From Diphasiastrum complanatum (taxonomy: Eukaryota; Streptophyta; Lycopodiopsida; Lycopodiales; Lycopodiaceae), in assembly GCA_029204225.1 (NCBI GenBank), contig CM055095.1, positions 70,779,957 to 70,843,956 of the forward strand: 64,000 nt of DNA. Direction: 5' to 3'. A program made the position numbers and the translations under genes. Shown here in pieces: positions 11,694 to 22,904 of the stretch (position 1 is the stretch's first letter; each line of letters opens with the position of its first letter). The notes beneath the pieces are model-generated. The model was given only the letters and a program-made list of their open reading frames with translations, was not told the origin of the DNA and searched no databases.

Positions 11694-12348
11694 ACTAGGT
11701 CGCGTTTTGTTGTTGCAGATGAACTTGCAGCCTCTGCCATCACAAACATGCATAAAATTTATTCCAATAAATGGTAGTCTAACCGGGTTTTTGAAACGAG
11801 TACGTTATGTACTTTACTTATAATTGCTGTGAACATCACTTGAAGGTTTGGTTGCTTGTAAGTCTTGTTCAAATTGACGTAATTCTTTTGCAATGTACAA
11901 ATACATGTATGTTAAAAATCACTGATATGTATTAAACCAAAAGTAAGCATTTTGAGTTTGAAAATGGTAGCTCTTAATAGTACCATCAGGCAGTCGCAAT
12001 TCCATGTGTATTGCTATGCCTTGTAGCTCCTTTGTCAAATCCACAATCGAAAATAGCAACAAAGCTTTGTGAATATTTGATTTAAAAAAGGTTTAGTTAT
12101 AATGGATTCACATAAAAAATGTAATATTACCATCAAATTAGAAAATCGGCATCGCTATTTATTTGGTGTTCCGAATTTGAAATCTCCATCTGCATTTATG
12201 AACGGAACCATGCAAAATAGTTAAACGTACGAATCATGCATGTTTTTAGTGGCCAAAGCACCCACAGTATTGCAAGAAAACAAACACTCCCACTGGTACA
12301 TGCTGCCACCATCCCACCGCACAAAACCGCACAAGTTAGCACATTAGC

Positions 12349-12543
12349 AAACATGGCCGACCAAAAGTGACCGGTGAACTTTGGATCGCGATCGCTCACA
12401 ATATCACTTGGTAATCCGTAAAGCCTAAACATATGCTCTACAAATATCTGAGCTAAATCAGAAGCCTTCGTGGTGGTCTTTATCGGAATAAACGTAGCCA
12501 ATTTGGTAAGACGATCGACCATAATTATCATGCCAAAATTATG
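12349..12543 (-). pseudogene. Ty3/gypsy integrase core fragment (about 65 codons)
   Basis: The minus strand encodes MIIMVDRLTKLATFIPIK, VEHMFRLYGLPSDIVSDRDP and KFTGHFWSAMF. This is the catalytic core of Ty3-type integrase, with the first two aspartates of the D,D-35-E triad (VDR and SDRD). The third residue and both flanking domains are missing. It lies isolated inside the repeat field with no LTR or RT nearby, so it is a small captured or eroded piece. Its sequence is of a different lineage from the Tat-like elements at 44-55 kb. Confidence 0.88.
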
Positions 12544-14107
12544 CAAATGTAGTGTATTTTTTAGCAATACAACTACATGAAACCTGATCAGATATTGTGG
12601 TCTAGCACATATAGTATAGTCCACATTTGTACGCAACAAAATGACGACATTGTTTATATACAGTATTCGATGATGTTAATTGATATCTAAATTATGGGCT
12701 TAGTTAAAGCTTATTCTTGCAAGCAAATCACATGTAAGTAGTGGAATTTTCAACAATATACAATATGTGTACCACCATATTCTCCCCGTTACATGACCCC
12801 AACTTTACAGTATCAAGTGAAGGCAATGCATTTTCTAGCAACACAACTACATGAAACCGGTTCAGGTATCATTGCCTAGCTAATCAACTCCTATTATTTA
12901 CCACTTCAAGTGCAAGTTAGACTTTGCAACAAAACAATGGCATTGTAATTACAAATTGTATACTGGTACTAAGTTCTGAGCTCAATTGAATTTTGAAATA
13001 TGTTGCTTGTTGCAAACAAACCACATTCGCATTGGATTTGTCTCTACCAAGAATACACAATTATTCGTGCACCAAGCTTTTCTACATGTTGCATGACCCT
13101 AAATCTAGGCATTGAAAACTTTGACAAGATCTTGGGCATGCCAATTAAGAAATGGTCAATGTTACCAGTTTTTTATATATGCATTGTTACAATTTCCACC
13201 CATCCATCATTTTAGTAATTGTAACTTCGCGCTTTCTGATTGCTCGAAATGGACTATAATATTCGGCTGTTAATTTAGTATATCTTTTTTTTGTTTGAAT
13301 CAATGACGATGATGAATTGCAAGCCTCTGCCCTTGAAATGGCTTCTGGAAATGTCAATACAATGACATGCAAAAGATATCCCAATATTAAACCTATCTAA
13401 GTAATGCAATGAGACAAAATTTATGTATTGTAGCTTCAACTGGACCTGGCAACAAATACAATTTTACTTGTTTGCACCTAGTTTTAAAAAAATCCATCTA
13501 CTATGAATCCAAGACAAAAACCTAGGCACGCAATCATATAGCAATATTATGAAATAGGTACATACAACATGGTTTTTTTTTTTTTTTAAACGTAAGTGGT
13601 TTCACTTTGTTGCACCTAACTACCAGTACATGTTAAAGCAAATGGCTTTAAAAAGCTCAGATAAATTGACACATATGGATAAATCATATAACGTGTTCGT
13701 TTTTTTTTCATATTAGTAAAGAATGCGAACACCATATTCTTATTAACAGTACGTTCATTGTAAACTAATTACAAAGTGTTTATTAGTATTAATCATATAA
13801 GTCTTGAGCTTAGTTACAGTTTAACATTCACCTACAATTGCAATTCTATTATGTAATAGTGTTGGGTCTTCCACCAACATCAGTACGTAATATTTCATGC
13901 ACCAGGATCCTCCACCTGATCGATGCCAAAACATAAATTAAGTTCCTATAAATTAACGTATCATGCAAAAATTAAGATTCTACAAATTAGCGTACCATGA
14001 ACTAATAACCATGAAACATAAATTAGTATTCTATGGATTACGGTAGCATGAACTAGCAAGCATGGAACATAAACGAATGGCATCATACTTACACGCACAC
14101 ACACACG

Positions 14108-14122
14108 TAAACCCTAAACCCT
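14108..14122 (+). repeat. Short interstitial telomere-type motif
   Basis: TAAACCCTAAACCCT is two units of the plant telomeric repeat CCCTAAA. It is too short to imply a former telomere and may simply be a telo-box-like chance or repeat-borne motif. Confidence 0.5.
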
Positions 14123-14346
14123 CACGAAGAGGGAAAAAAAGAAAGAACATAACAGAGTGTTAACCAAAACCCTCAAACCGTACGATTATATCCTATGCCA
14201 GAAGGTCACCACATGCTCCCTCCCTGCGGCGTTTGGGCTTTCCTGTGGAATTGATCGTCCAGCAAGAAACATTTGCACCACGTCTTTAACGGAAGAAAAC
14301 AAGGGCTGCACACCTTCCTAGAATTGAAAGTTGTGGTTACCTTGAA

Positions 14347-14491
<145 letters not shown>

Positions 14492-16250
14492 ACCATAAAA
14501 CATAACCAATACATATCGCAAAAACTAAGATCCTACAAATAAAAGGAGCATGAATAAATTAACATGCTACAAATGAGAGTACCATGTACTAGCAAGCATG
14601 AAACATAAATTAAAGGACTTCAAATTAGGGTAGCGTGAACCAATAAGCGTGGAACACAAACGATTGGCACCATACCTATAGGCACACGCACACACGCACA
14701 CGCACACCCACACCCTAAACCTTACTAACATCACCGCAATTATAGCACGTGATAGTGTGAGGTTTTCTACCAAAACTACAATATTACATGCACGATGATT
14801 TTCTACTTGATGCATGGCCAAAAACTATTACTTTAAAAACATTGACAAGGTCTTGGCAATAGCAGTAAAGGAACGAGCAAAACACCATAATCTCATCAAT
14901 AGTACATTCAAAGTACCTAATTACAGAATATTTGTTGTGGAATATGTAAGTTGTAAGCTGAATTGAAGTTTACTATCTATCTACAACAATCACATAATAG
15001 TGTTGGATTTTCCACCAACAGTACTGTGTAATATTTCAAGCACGAGGGTTTCCCACCCAATGCATGGACAAAAGCCTGTAGGTTAAAAAGAGTGGCAAAA
15101 TTATGGTGGCAATCAATAATGGTCGCTATTGTTGATTTCGTACGCACCCATTGTTACAGTATCCACGTATTCATTACACGGCCACAATATATCCAACTAT
15201 CACAATACATGCACAAGCAAAAAAACCTACAAGGAAAATGACTAAGAAGCTTAAATACGGTGATGTCCATGAATAAAACATATTTCGAGCTCAAATTGTT
15301 TTTAATATTTGCAAAGAATATGAACGCCACAATCTCATCAACAAAGCGTCAAAAGGGAACTGATTACAAAGTATTCGTTGCTGTTAGTTCTTGTGTAAGT
15401 TCGACGCTCAATTAAAGTTTACCATTTACCTACAACTACAACTAAACCACGTACTAGTGTTGGGTTTTCCACCAACAATAATACCAATAATTCATGCACC
15501 AGGATTTTCCACCTGATGGAGGGCCAAAAGTTTACGCATTTAGAAAATGTTTAAAATCTTGGCAATGACAATCAAGAAATGTTCAATGTTTTTGATTTCG
15601 TACATATGCATTATTACAATACTCTTATGAAATTGTTACAATACGTACCTACTATGCACTTAATATAGAAATTTAGTCACATAATAATACAATCAAATTA
15701 TGAAATAGAACACTTTCAGAATGCTATAATTTTGTAATCGTACGTAGTACAAGTATATTTCATCCGAGCATCAGAATACATATAAAACTAAGCAAATAAC
15801 CCAAAGAAGAATGGCTTTACAAACCTCAAATACATCGACAATCATGCATAAAGCATATAATTCGCGTCATTTTTTTCATATTTGTAAAGAATGTGGAGGC
15901 TAAATCTCATTAGACACATCCAAAATACTTGAATGAATCTCACCATAACCCATACAAAATTCTTGCTAGTTTTCGTCTCCAATTTACAAAAAGCAGAAAT
16001 TTTTTAATCAGACACATGCATTTATCTAAAACACAATCACAAATATTACAATCTAATATTACTACCCAAAAAAATCCCAAAAGGCACCCTTGCAAAGACA
16101 TACATATCAAACGACTAATCAATATTAATGACTATTAACATTTCTATACACTTAACATGAGAAATGTTGGCTTGAAAAAAAAAATTAGTTTCATTACAAA
16201 TTATTTAATGCTCCTAGTTTTGCAATTTAATCCATAGCTGCCGCTCCATG

Positions 16251-17594
16251 TGCAAAAAAAAACCGCTATATGTACAGACAGATAGAACACCTTTGCTTTT
16301 GTTATTCTTAGATGGTACTAAATTGATACACAAGGTCCGGGCAAAGCTTCGGAAAAGCTGAAATGCTGCTAGTGTGATTGGGAAAACTCCAAATGTTCAT
16401 GTGAGCTACCTCGAAAATCTTACAATCTAATACCTAACAGGAACGTCTTGGAATGAATGGTTATGTTGTTCTTTCTGATAACGAAATGGATGTGGGTAGT
16501 GGGAATGCCAAAATTTAGACAAGGTAGACACATATGAGGAAGGAATCTCGTTATTGACCTGGGGGCTCATGACGATCATGACTTGAAACTGTCTGGAAAT
16601 ACCATTCACATAGGACAGTCCGAATTTGTTGGAACTGGCAGACCATCGAGCGGTAGTACGAATATGGTTTCTTTGAATAGAGCTCAATTTTGCCCCATTG
16701 TTATTTATTGTTGTACTCTATACATGACCGTGTGTTGTATTCTAGAATCTAAAAACCAAATTACCAAATTCTATTTCTAATGGAGAGCAATTGTGGACAT
16801 GTTTCAAATACTCATACACATGTACAAGAGTATGGCATGGGTGGGGGTATTGTGACAACATTGCAACGATGAACATTCTTCATGTATGTATACACCTATA
16901 CTGACACCTCATATACATTTTCCGCGAAATGTATTGTAATCTCCAGTCTGCACAAGAATTTGCTTGGAACTACAAGAAATACATTGAATTAATTTAAGTG
17001 CGATTAAAAAAAGGCAGTGAGATGCATGGTACTAGTGCCAAAGTTCACCGAAGCTATGATGTTTACTAGTAAATAAGTAATGTGTTTTTGAAACAGTATT
17101 ATGGACCTCTATTTGGCTCAGATCATACTATGATGAGAATGCCTTCTGATTTTCTGTGGAGGATTTGGATAGATTCATAGAGATTGCTACAGATATACGT
17201 GAACAATTCACATTCATTCAAAGTATCTTAAGAATTAGTTTTTAGTAAGCATTTGAAACCTCATACCTTATCTATACAATCTCCTAAAAAAACACAGGAT
17301 AATTCACATGTATGGCGGTCATGGCTTCGTCTGAATGAAGAAACTTAATATAGGAGCAGGCTTGCTATAGGTATCCCACTTGATGTTCCACTGCTTCACC
17401 GGGACACATTTAGCAATTTTCATAAATAACAATCAACTTAGACAAGAATGATTGGGAAATAGTCTTAAACAGTAGTGTGGCTGAATTTCAGACCATCAGC
17501 AATGCCATTGACATGTTAGAACTTAGATGACAACATTAAAACCGTCGCAAAGCTTGCCATTTGCAAGTGTATTATGTCTATCACCATAGAGTAT
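16251..17594. other. No recognisable feature
   Basis: AT-rich noncoding sequence. The minus-strand open frame at 16427-16687 shows no family motif. Confidence 0.5.
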
Positions 17595-18889
17595 AGAGGC
17601 CTTCCTCTGATTTACTATGATAGACCTGATCTCACAACCACGTTACATGATGGAACTCGCGATCTCATAAAGAGCTCTTAGAGCTATAAGAAGGGCAAGG
17701 CGATTAGCAAAAATGCGGGAAAAAGATCTTACGCAGACATCAGTTGGCATGAGAAAGTCAAATCATGAAGCTTTTATATCAATGAGTCCTTAGTGCACGC
17801 TGCTCATGAAAAGTTCTAGTCTTATGAGCTGAAAGACTCGTGAGTTTACGCTTTAGATTGTAAGTGTGGTATCAGAAAAGGAATGAGAACTCTTGACGAG
17901 GCGAAAGCAACTGTGAGATCGTTCTAGAGCAAAAGATGTAAAATTGATGAGCTACCTGATTGTCATCGACAAAGCTACAAATAAAACTTATCTGCAGGCA
18001 ATGATTCTCTCTGAGCTACGCGAAAAGGAGTAGCATATGGATTCTCAGATCGATAATCAAATTACGTAAGATGTCCAGCTGTACTAGGGTAATGCGATTA
18101 TGTTGTAATGGGACAACACCAGGCTGCGGTATGATAGTAGGAAACTATCTGGATATATATCTTTCTAATCATTCAACCATATACGTGACTCTAACTTGGA
18201 CGTGGAGTACTAGACTCAGTTCGCTTGCTTTGCGTAACGAGGGTTATAATAGCTCCTGCAAACAGCTAGCATTGCTAGTCATATTATAGCTGCTCACTTT
18301 AGATCTTTTATTATAAGAACAATCGTATGCAGAATAGGTAACAATTGTAGTGTCAACAATAGAAATTGTAGTTGGGGCACAATATTGACGTAGTATGTAC
18401 TGCCTCAATCATTAGTTCGAGTTACTTGCGCAAAAATACTCCAGTTTTTTCTTTATGCTAACCTCGGGAAAGTGAACGATAGATTCTGAATATATTAGCT
18501 ACAAAAATATTGTTATTCTTAGCACCAAATAATTCGCATTCAGCCTACAAAAAGACAAATATTAAATAGATGAGTTATACCAGAATGTTGATTCCACTGA
18601 ATTGATCTCCAACCCACTTGGACAATCTGATGATTGAGTAAGACAGAAGGCATTGTTACACGTTAGCGAATTAATTTTCAAGCATGCATGATGTAATCCT
18701 AATGAGTGCAGTGAAAATCTTTTGCCTGCATGTTTGAACATTATGTCCTTGAGTTAAGAATGTCACTTTACTCATCTATTAACACTTAGTTATTCACTCA
18801 TATGCAAGGTGTAGGCTATTGGCACCTCTGTAATTGTAGCTTATGATGTTGCAACGATTACTCATGGATATTATGCAGCATTTGCATTG
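17595..18889 (+). repeat. 1.3 kb interspersed repeat, left copy of an inverted pair
   Basis: From AGAGGCCTTCCTCTGATTTA to GCAGCATTTGCATTG this block is found again in reverse complement at 32906-34199. Copies are 1295 and 1294 bp, and a 235 bp stretch compared by eye shows about 94% identity. Homology stops abruptly at both ends in both copies. No TG...CA ends, terminal inverted repeat or target duplication is evident. One frame of the first 500 bp reads as a stop-riddled peptide (YYDRPDLTTTLHDGTRDLIK), so it may descend from a coding transposon that I do not recognise. Confidence 0.85.
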
Positions 18890-19161
18890 ATCAAAATCAA
18901 TTTTTGATTCTCTGAGGTCGAAAACAGACTTCGATTCTCTGTGCGGATTTTACAATTTTCTGAGTATGTAACTGTTTCAGAATGCTCATTAAAAAGTGGG
19001 TTTCCACTTGAGCTTGGAAATCCAAGAAAGTGGATGCCAACATCCTTTTGAATAGGAAAAACATATGTGTAGGAGTTTAAACTACAATGTAGATGGAAAA
19101 CGTGATCTATGATATAAGGTGATATGCTTTGCCAAGAGGAAGTTTACTAGCAATACTGAGC
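18890..19161. other. No recognisable feature
   Basis: Noncoding spacer between the 1.3 kb repeat and the retroposon that follows. Confidence 0.5.
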
Positions 19162-19275
19162 CACTTTAGAGTTGAGCCCAACGGGGTTGGCTCAATTGGT
19201 TAGCTTGACATCCAAAGTTTCTTTGGTCTCAGGTTCGAGCCTCCCCTTGGAAACCAAGAAGCACTTTAGAGTTGA
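19162..19275 (+). mobile_element. tRNA-derived SINE-like retroposon, copy 1, with 14 bp target duplication
   Basis: The body at 19176-19261 is 86 bp. It has a Pol III box A (TGGCTCAATTGG, 19188-19199) and box B (GGTTCGAGC, 19232-19240) spaced as in a tRNA. Between them is a perfect hairpin (CCAAAG-TTT-CTTTGG, 19212-19226), and at the 3' end another (CTTGG-AAA-CCAAG, 19246-19258) before AAG. There is no poly-A tail. The flanking direct repeat CACTTTAGAGTTGA at 19162-19175 and 19262-19275 is a perfect 14 bp target-site duplication, the mark of LINE-type retroposition. A near-identical body is at 60175-60259 and a truncated one at 30549-30584. A decayed tRNA gene is excluded by the recurrence and the target duplications. 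Confidence 0.9.
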
Positions 19276-19770
19276 AGAGGAACATTTAGTGTGTTGTTGC
19301 TGAATTTTCTTGTCGAGAAAATGAATAGCAACAAAACTAGTGTGGGGTTCCAACAATTTATCATCCACATTTGAAGGCAAATAGACCTACACTATCCTTC
19401 TCACTTAATCAATCTGATTATTAGATATTGTCAAATATGGCCACATTAGGTTTTAAGGTTTTGTTTCAATTTTTTATCGATTCCATAATAGGTTTGGGGT
19501 TTTTTATATGGTTAGTTTGAAGCTTTTTTACGAGCACGGATGAGGCTTGATAGATTATATGCAATGTGCATGGTTGAGAAAAATAGCTTTGGCAAGGGGT
19601 GATGTTCCTTTAAGGCCAAGGGAATGGAAGGTGATGCCCCTTCAATGACCTCTTGACTATCCCTTCTTGCCTCGTACATTGTGCAGCCCAAGGCCCCAAA
19701 ACGCCAACCCTACCCTTTCCTCACATTTGGCAGCAGTCCTTGCGAGGACCGCAGTCACCTAATAATGTAC

Positions 19771-19801
<31 letters not shown>

Positions 19802-21362
19802 CAGCTATGGCGGACGAGATAAGAGAGGAAGGCGTGCTGGGAGATCGTGCATGACTTTATTCTGTTAGCAGCTGTAGGTTCTGTGTTCAGATTACGCACC
19901 ACACATTCACTCTACAAGGGACAATGAACGCTCATTGCACCCGGTGTACTCACGAAACTCTCTCTCTCTCTGTCTCGAGTCTCTCTCCCTCAAAACCCGG
20001 CTCCTGATTATCTCTTGATTATTGATAGCCCAGCTCGTAGTGCTCTGCAGCACGACGTCAGTCTGGGGAGCAGTAAAGCAGTAAGGCACCAATCCAGTAT
20101 GCTTAGTGAAAGTGGAGGCGTTGGCTCGCTCGCGTCGTTTCTGCTACAGCCAGGCTGAGGCTCTGAGCCAGCCAACTGAGCCAAGTACAGACTCCAGTTC
20201 ATGCGCAATATATATACAGGATACGCCTGAAGTACTTGATTCGAGAGCGGCACCCGAGCAGCCACGTTCTAGAAACAGGCACGGCTGGGGTAGCTAACAC
20301 TCAGACATATAAACGAGTGATGCATCTGCGCTACATCTGCAGGTTATGCAATTGGCAGAAATGTATGATTTGCATCTGTAGGTAAAGTAGATAACTTGCT
20401 CATCTTGTCAGTTTTCTGTAAACTGTATTGTGTTCATTCGCTATCGATGCATTCGCTCTCGTATCTCGAGATGAGTCGCTCTCGCTGAGATTGATAATAT
20501 AATGACACTGGGCTCCTTCGCGAACTCCAACGTACAAATTAATCTTAATAGTTCAGAAACCAATGCTCTTTCCGAGTGTTCTTCAAGCTTTCGTCGGCTT
20601 CTTATAAGCTCATTCATTTTAGGTATACCAAAATAATTATCTGTATTTGCTATCTCAATGAAACACAAGCACATCTGCTTTGAGATCTATGCATTAAAAA
20701 TAAAGAAATATTCATGAATCTTGGCAATTCGTTGTATATTCTATCATTGTAAAATTTTCTATATAAGGACTGAAACACTTTTTTGAAATTAGTGCAGCAG
20801 ACTTTAAATGTGACTTGCAGTTGCACTATAATACAATTTGACTTAGTTCTTAGTTCTTTAGTCGGAGTTCTGATCTAGTAGTATAAAAACACAAATAATT
20901 GGGCTTTTAGTACTTGCATAAGACACTCACGGACTATTTTAATCTTGTGTGTTCTTGTGGGCTCAAGTGGAATCTAACTTGTAACCTTGAGGTTTGGAAA
21001 GGAGACATATACAAACATAGTACAATACATGGACCTAAACAAATATATTTATGATTCGTACTGTGAACACACACTATTGTAGTTGCATAGGCGAGGTAAA
21101 GAGGTTGGTACAAGGGAGTGAGTCCCTCATAATTAACAATTAACGGGGGGGAAGGACCTCTCTCAAGGGCATTCATCCTCGGGAGGGCCCAATGCTCGAG
21201 GGCTTGTGCCCGAGCAGGCCGCAACCCCTGCGTGATGCTAATGTGCGAAGGTGGAAGTTTTTTTTTTGTCCAAGGCCGTATGGTATGGACGTATGGCCGC
21301 ACGCGTGGATGTCGATTTTTTTTTTTCGCATTTATATTGCAAATTTATTTACATTTTTGTTT
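19276..21362. other. Intergenic; short (GA)n tract and a GC-richer patch
   Basis: No convincing gene. 19770-19802 is a (GA)n run of about 15 repeats. From 19640 to 20300 base composition is less AT-rich than its surroundings, and short open frames occur on both strands, but none shows a motif. From 20300 to 21130 the sequence is AT-rich and featureless. Confidence 0.5.
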
Positions 21363-21499
21363 TTTTGGTGGAATGTGGGTGTGGACAGCCAATGACAAGC
21401 TACCACATAGCACACGCACATTTCACCATATTGATGTGCCTGTGCTATGTGGCAACCCAAGCCCGTCATTGGCCGTCCACATGCACATTCCACCGAAAA
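21363..21499. mobile_element. Foldback element (long inverted repeat, about 137 bp)
   Basis: Arm 21363-21420 (TTTTGGTGGAATGTGGGTGT ... GCACA) is the approximate reverse complement of 21435-21499 (TGTGCCTGTGCTATGTGGCA ... CCACCGAAAA), with a 14-base loop. The pairing includes TGCTATGTGG and TCATTGGCCGTCCACATG-type segments with few mismatches. Transcribed, it would form a strong hairpin. It may be a small MITE or foldback element; no target duplication was seen. A third fragment of the arm (TCATGTGCTATGTG) follows at about 21501. Confidence 0.75.
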
Positions 21500-22034
21500 C
21501 CTCATGTGCTATGTGTCAACATTTGATTGGATGATTATGAGAAAAATGATCACCTAAAATTTTGGTTAAAAATCCACGTGAACATTGTGTTATGGGAGGT
21601 GCCTCCAAAATACAAAGGAAACCGGAACACTTGGCATTATGATCTGCCTACACTTGCATGACAATCTCTAGAGAGGTTAGACAAGTGAGAGTTATCAATC
21701 TCATTTGTAGTTAACATGGTACTTGATTAAGAGGCTCCAAAGTATATCAACGTATTTTAAATATGTCCATTGACAAGAGCATGATCAACAAACATAAATA
21801 AAACTAAAAGATTTATTAATATATGTCTTTCATCTATTGTATACAAACAACCTATTTTCATGTAAAGATGCAATAATGCAACAAAGGAATTGTTGAATCA
21901 TAAGAATTAATCATGATGAGAGAGTTAGAAATCATATTGTGATCTGATTCATTAGTATAAGCTCTAAATGTGACGATGTAATTACTGTACAGTTTATTTG
22001 GTTTACTGTATATGGTTGTGATCAGGACGTAACC
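21500..22034. other. No recognisable feature
   Basis: AT-rich spacer without coding potential. Confidence 0.5.
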
Positions 22035-22390
22035 TGTTAGGATATATTCATCGGGCACTGATCCCGTAGCCGGCTACTTGGGTTAGCCGAGTAGCCACAC
22101 ATAGGAAAAATTAGTCTGTACAGAGTTATTTACAAGACTTGTTGTACTTGGGGGCATGTCCCAAGTTTGTCGGTCAAATTTGGCCATATTGGGCCTGACC
22201 TTAGTTTGACAGGTGGTAGGCCAATTTTAGGACACCTGCCTTTTCATGCAGTTTGTGAATATTCTATATGTACAGTGTTTCTTTGTAATCTATTAACTTT
22301 TGTTGTGCCATCTTTGAGAGCTTATGAGGAGTGGCTATGGTGATTGTGTGATGTGATCTGCATACTGCACTAGATTCTATCGGAATTTCA
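22035..22390 (+). repeat. 5' LTR of a copia-type element (356 bp)
   Basis: It starts TGTTAGGATA and ends GGAATTTCA, so the ends are TG and CA. A primer-binding site follows 3 bases later, making this the 5' LTR of a plus-strand element. No second copy of this LTR was found in the window, so the element is 3'-truncated or its far end has been lost. Confidence 0.78.
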
Positions 22391-22393
22391 ACT

Positions 22394-22405
22394 TGGTATC
22401 AGAGC
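22394..22405 (+). other. Primer-binding site, initiator-Met tRNA type
   Basis: TGGTATCAGAGC is complementary to the 3' end of plant initiator methionine tRNA and is the usual minus-strand primer site of plant copia elements. It sits 3 bp after the LTR end. Confidence 0.88.
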
Positions 22406-22525
22406 GTCAGGGTGTTGCAGGTATGCACGATCTGGTGGAGCTATGGGATAGCATCTTTCACCAATAGAAATAGCACTCAGAACGTCTCAGGAGAGAGGAC
22501 TCCATACGGGATATCGGCAGTTCGG

Positions 22526-22576
22526 ATGGCAGGAGATAGCAAAGTTCCTTCAATTGGAGCATTAGAGGAGTTCTAA
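22526..22576 (+). pseudogene. Gag start of the copia element, interrupted by a MITE
   Basis: ATG at 22526 opens MAGDSKVPSIG, which resembles the N-terminus of copia gag proteins. The sequence passes into the inverted-repeat element at 22559 after 11 codons, and the open frame stops at 22574-22576. I see no continuation of gag on the far side of the insertion. Confidence 0.5.
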
Positions 22577-22904
22577 ATCCAAAAAAGACCCTTTGTAAAG
22601 ATTCTTTTTATATTTTTTCTTAAAATTTTGTTACACATGGACCAATCAAAATACTCAAATTTGAAATCTACGTAACGTAAAATGGCATAACTTTTTAGTG
22701 GTAAGTCCAAATTTAGCAGAGTTTGGTGCATTGAAAGTGCTCAATAAGGGCTTTCCAATGATATGTTACATGACATACTTCTGAGATATGAATAAAAAGT
22801 TATGGCAAGTCAAAAGTATTAGTGTTATAATATTTTAATAATATAAAAGACATCTTGCACGAATTCTTAAAGGGTCTTTTTGGAGCTCAAAACTCCCCTA
22901 ATGC
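22559..22904. mobile_element. MITE, 346 bp, with long terminal inverted repeats
   Basis: The left end GCATTAGAGGAGTTCTAAAT CCAAAAAAGACCC (22559-22591) is matched in reverse complement by the right end (22867-22904: GGGTCTTTTTGGAGCTC ... CTAATGC). The inverted repeats are about 45 bp and imperfect. A second, inner inverted pair is CATAACTTTTT and AAAAAGTTATGGC. There is no coding capacity. The element is nonautonomous and probably a DNA-transposon derivative. No clean target duplication is visible, so the superfamily is unknown. Confidence 0.8.

Noticed and set aside
17595-18889. The 1.3 kb inverted pair as LTRs of one giant element
   Set aside because: LTRs of one element are in direct orientation. 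The copies here are inverted, and lack TG/CA ends and a primer site.
19176-19261. Genuine tRNA gene
   Set aside because: Boxes A and B are present, but the acceptor, anticodon and T stems do not fold as a full tRNA. The same body recurs with target duplications, which marks a retroposon.
21363-21499. Calling the foldback a miRNA gene
   Set aside because: The hairpin alone is not sufficient; no mature sequence, conservation or expression can be seen.
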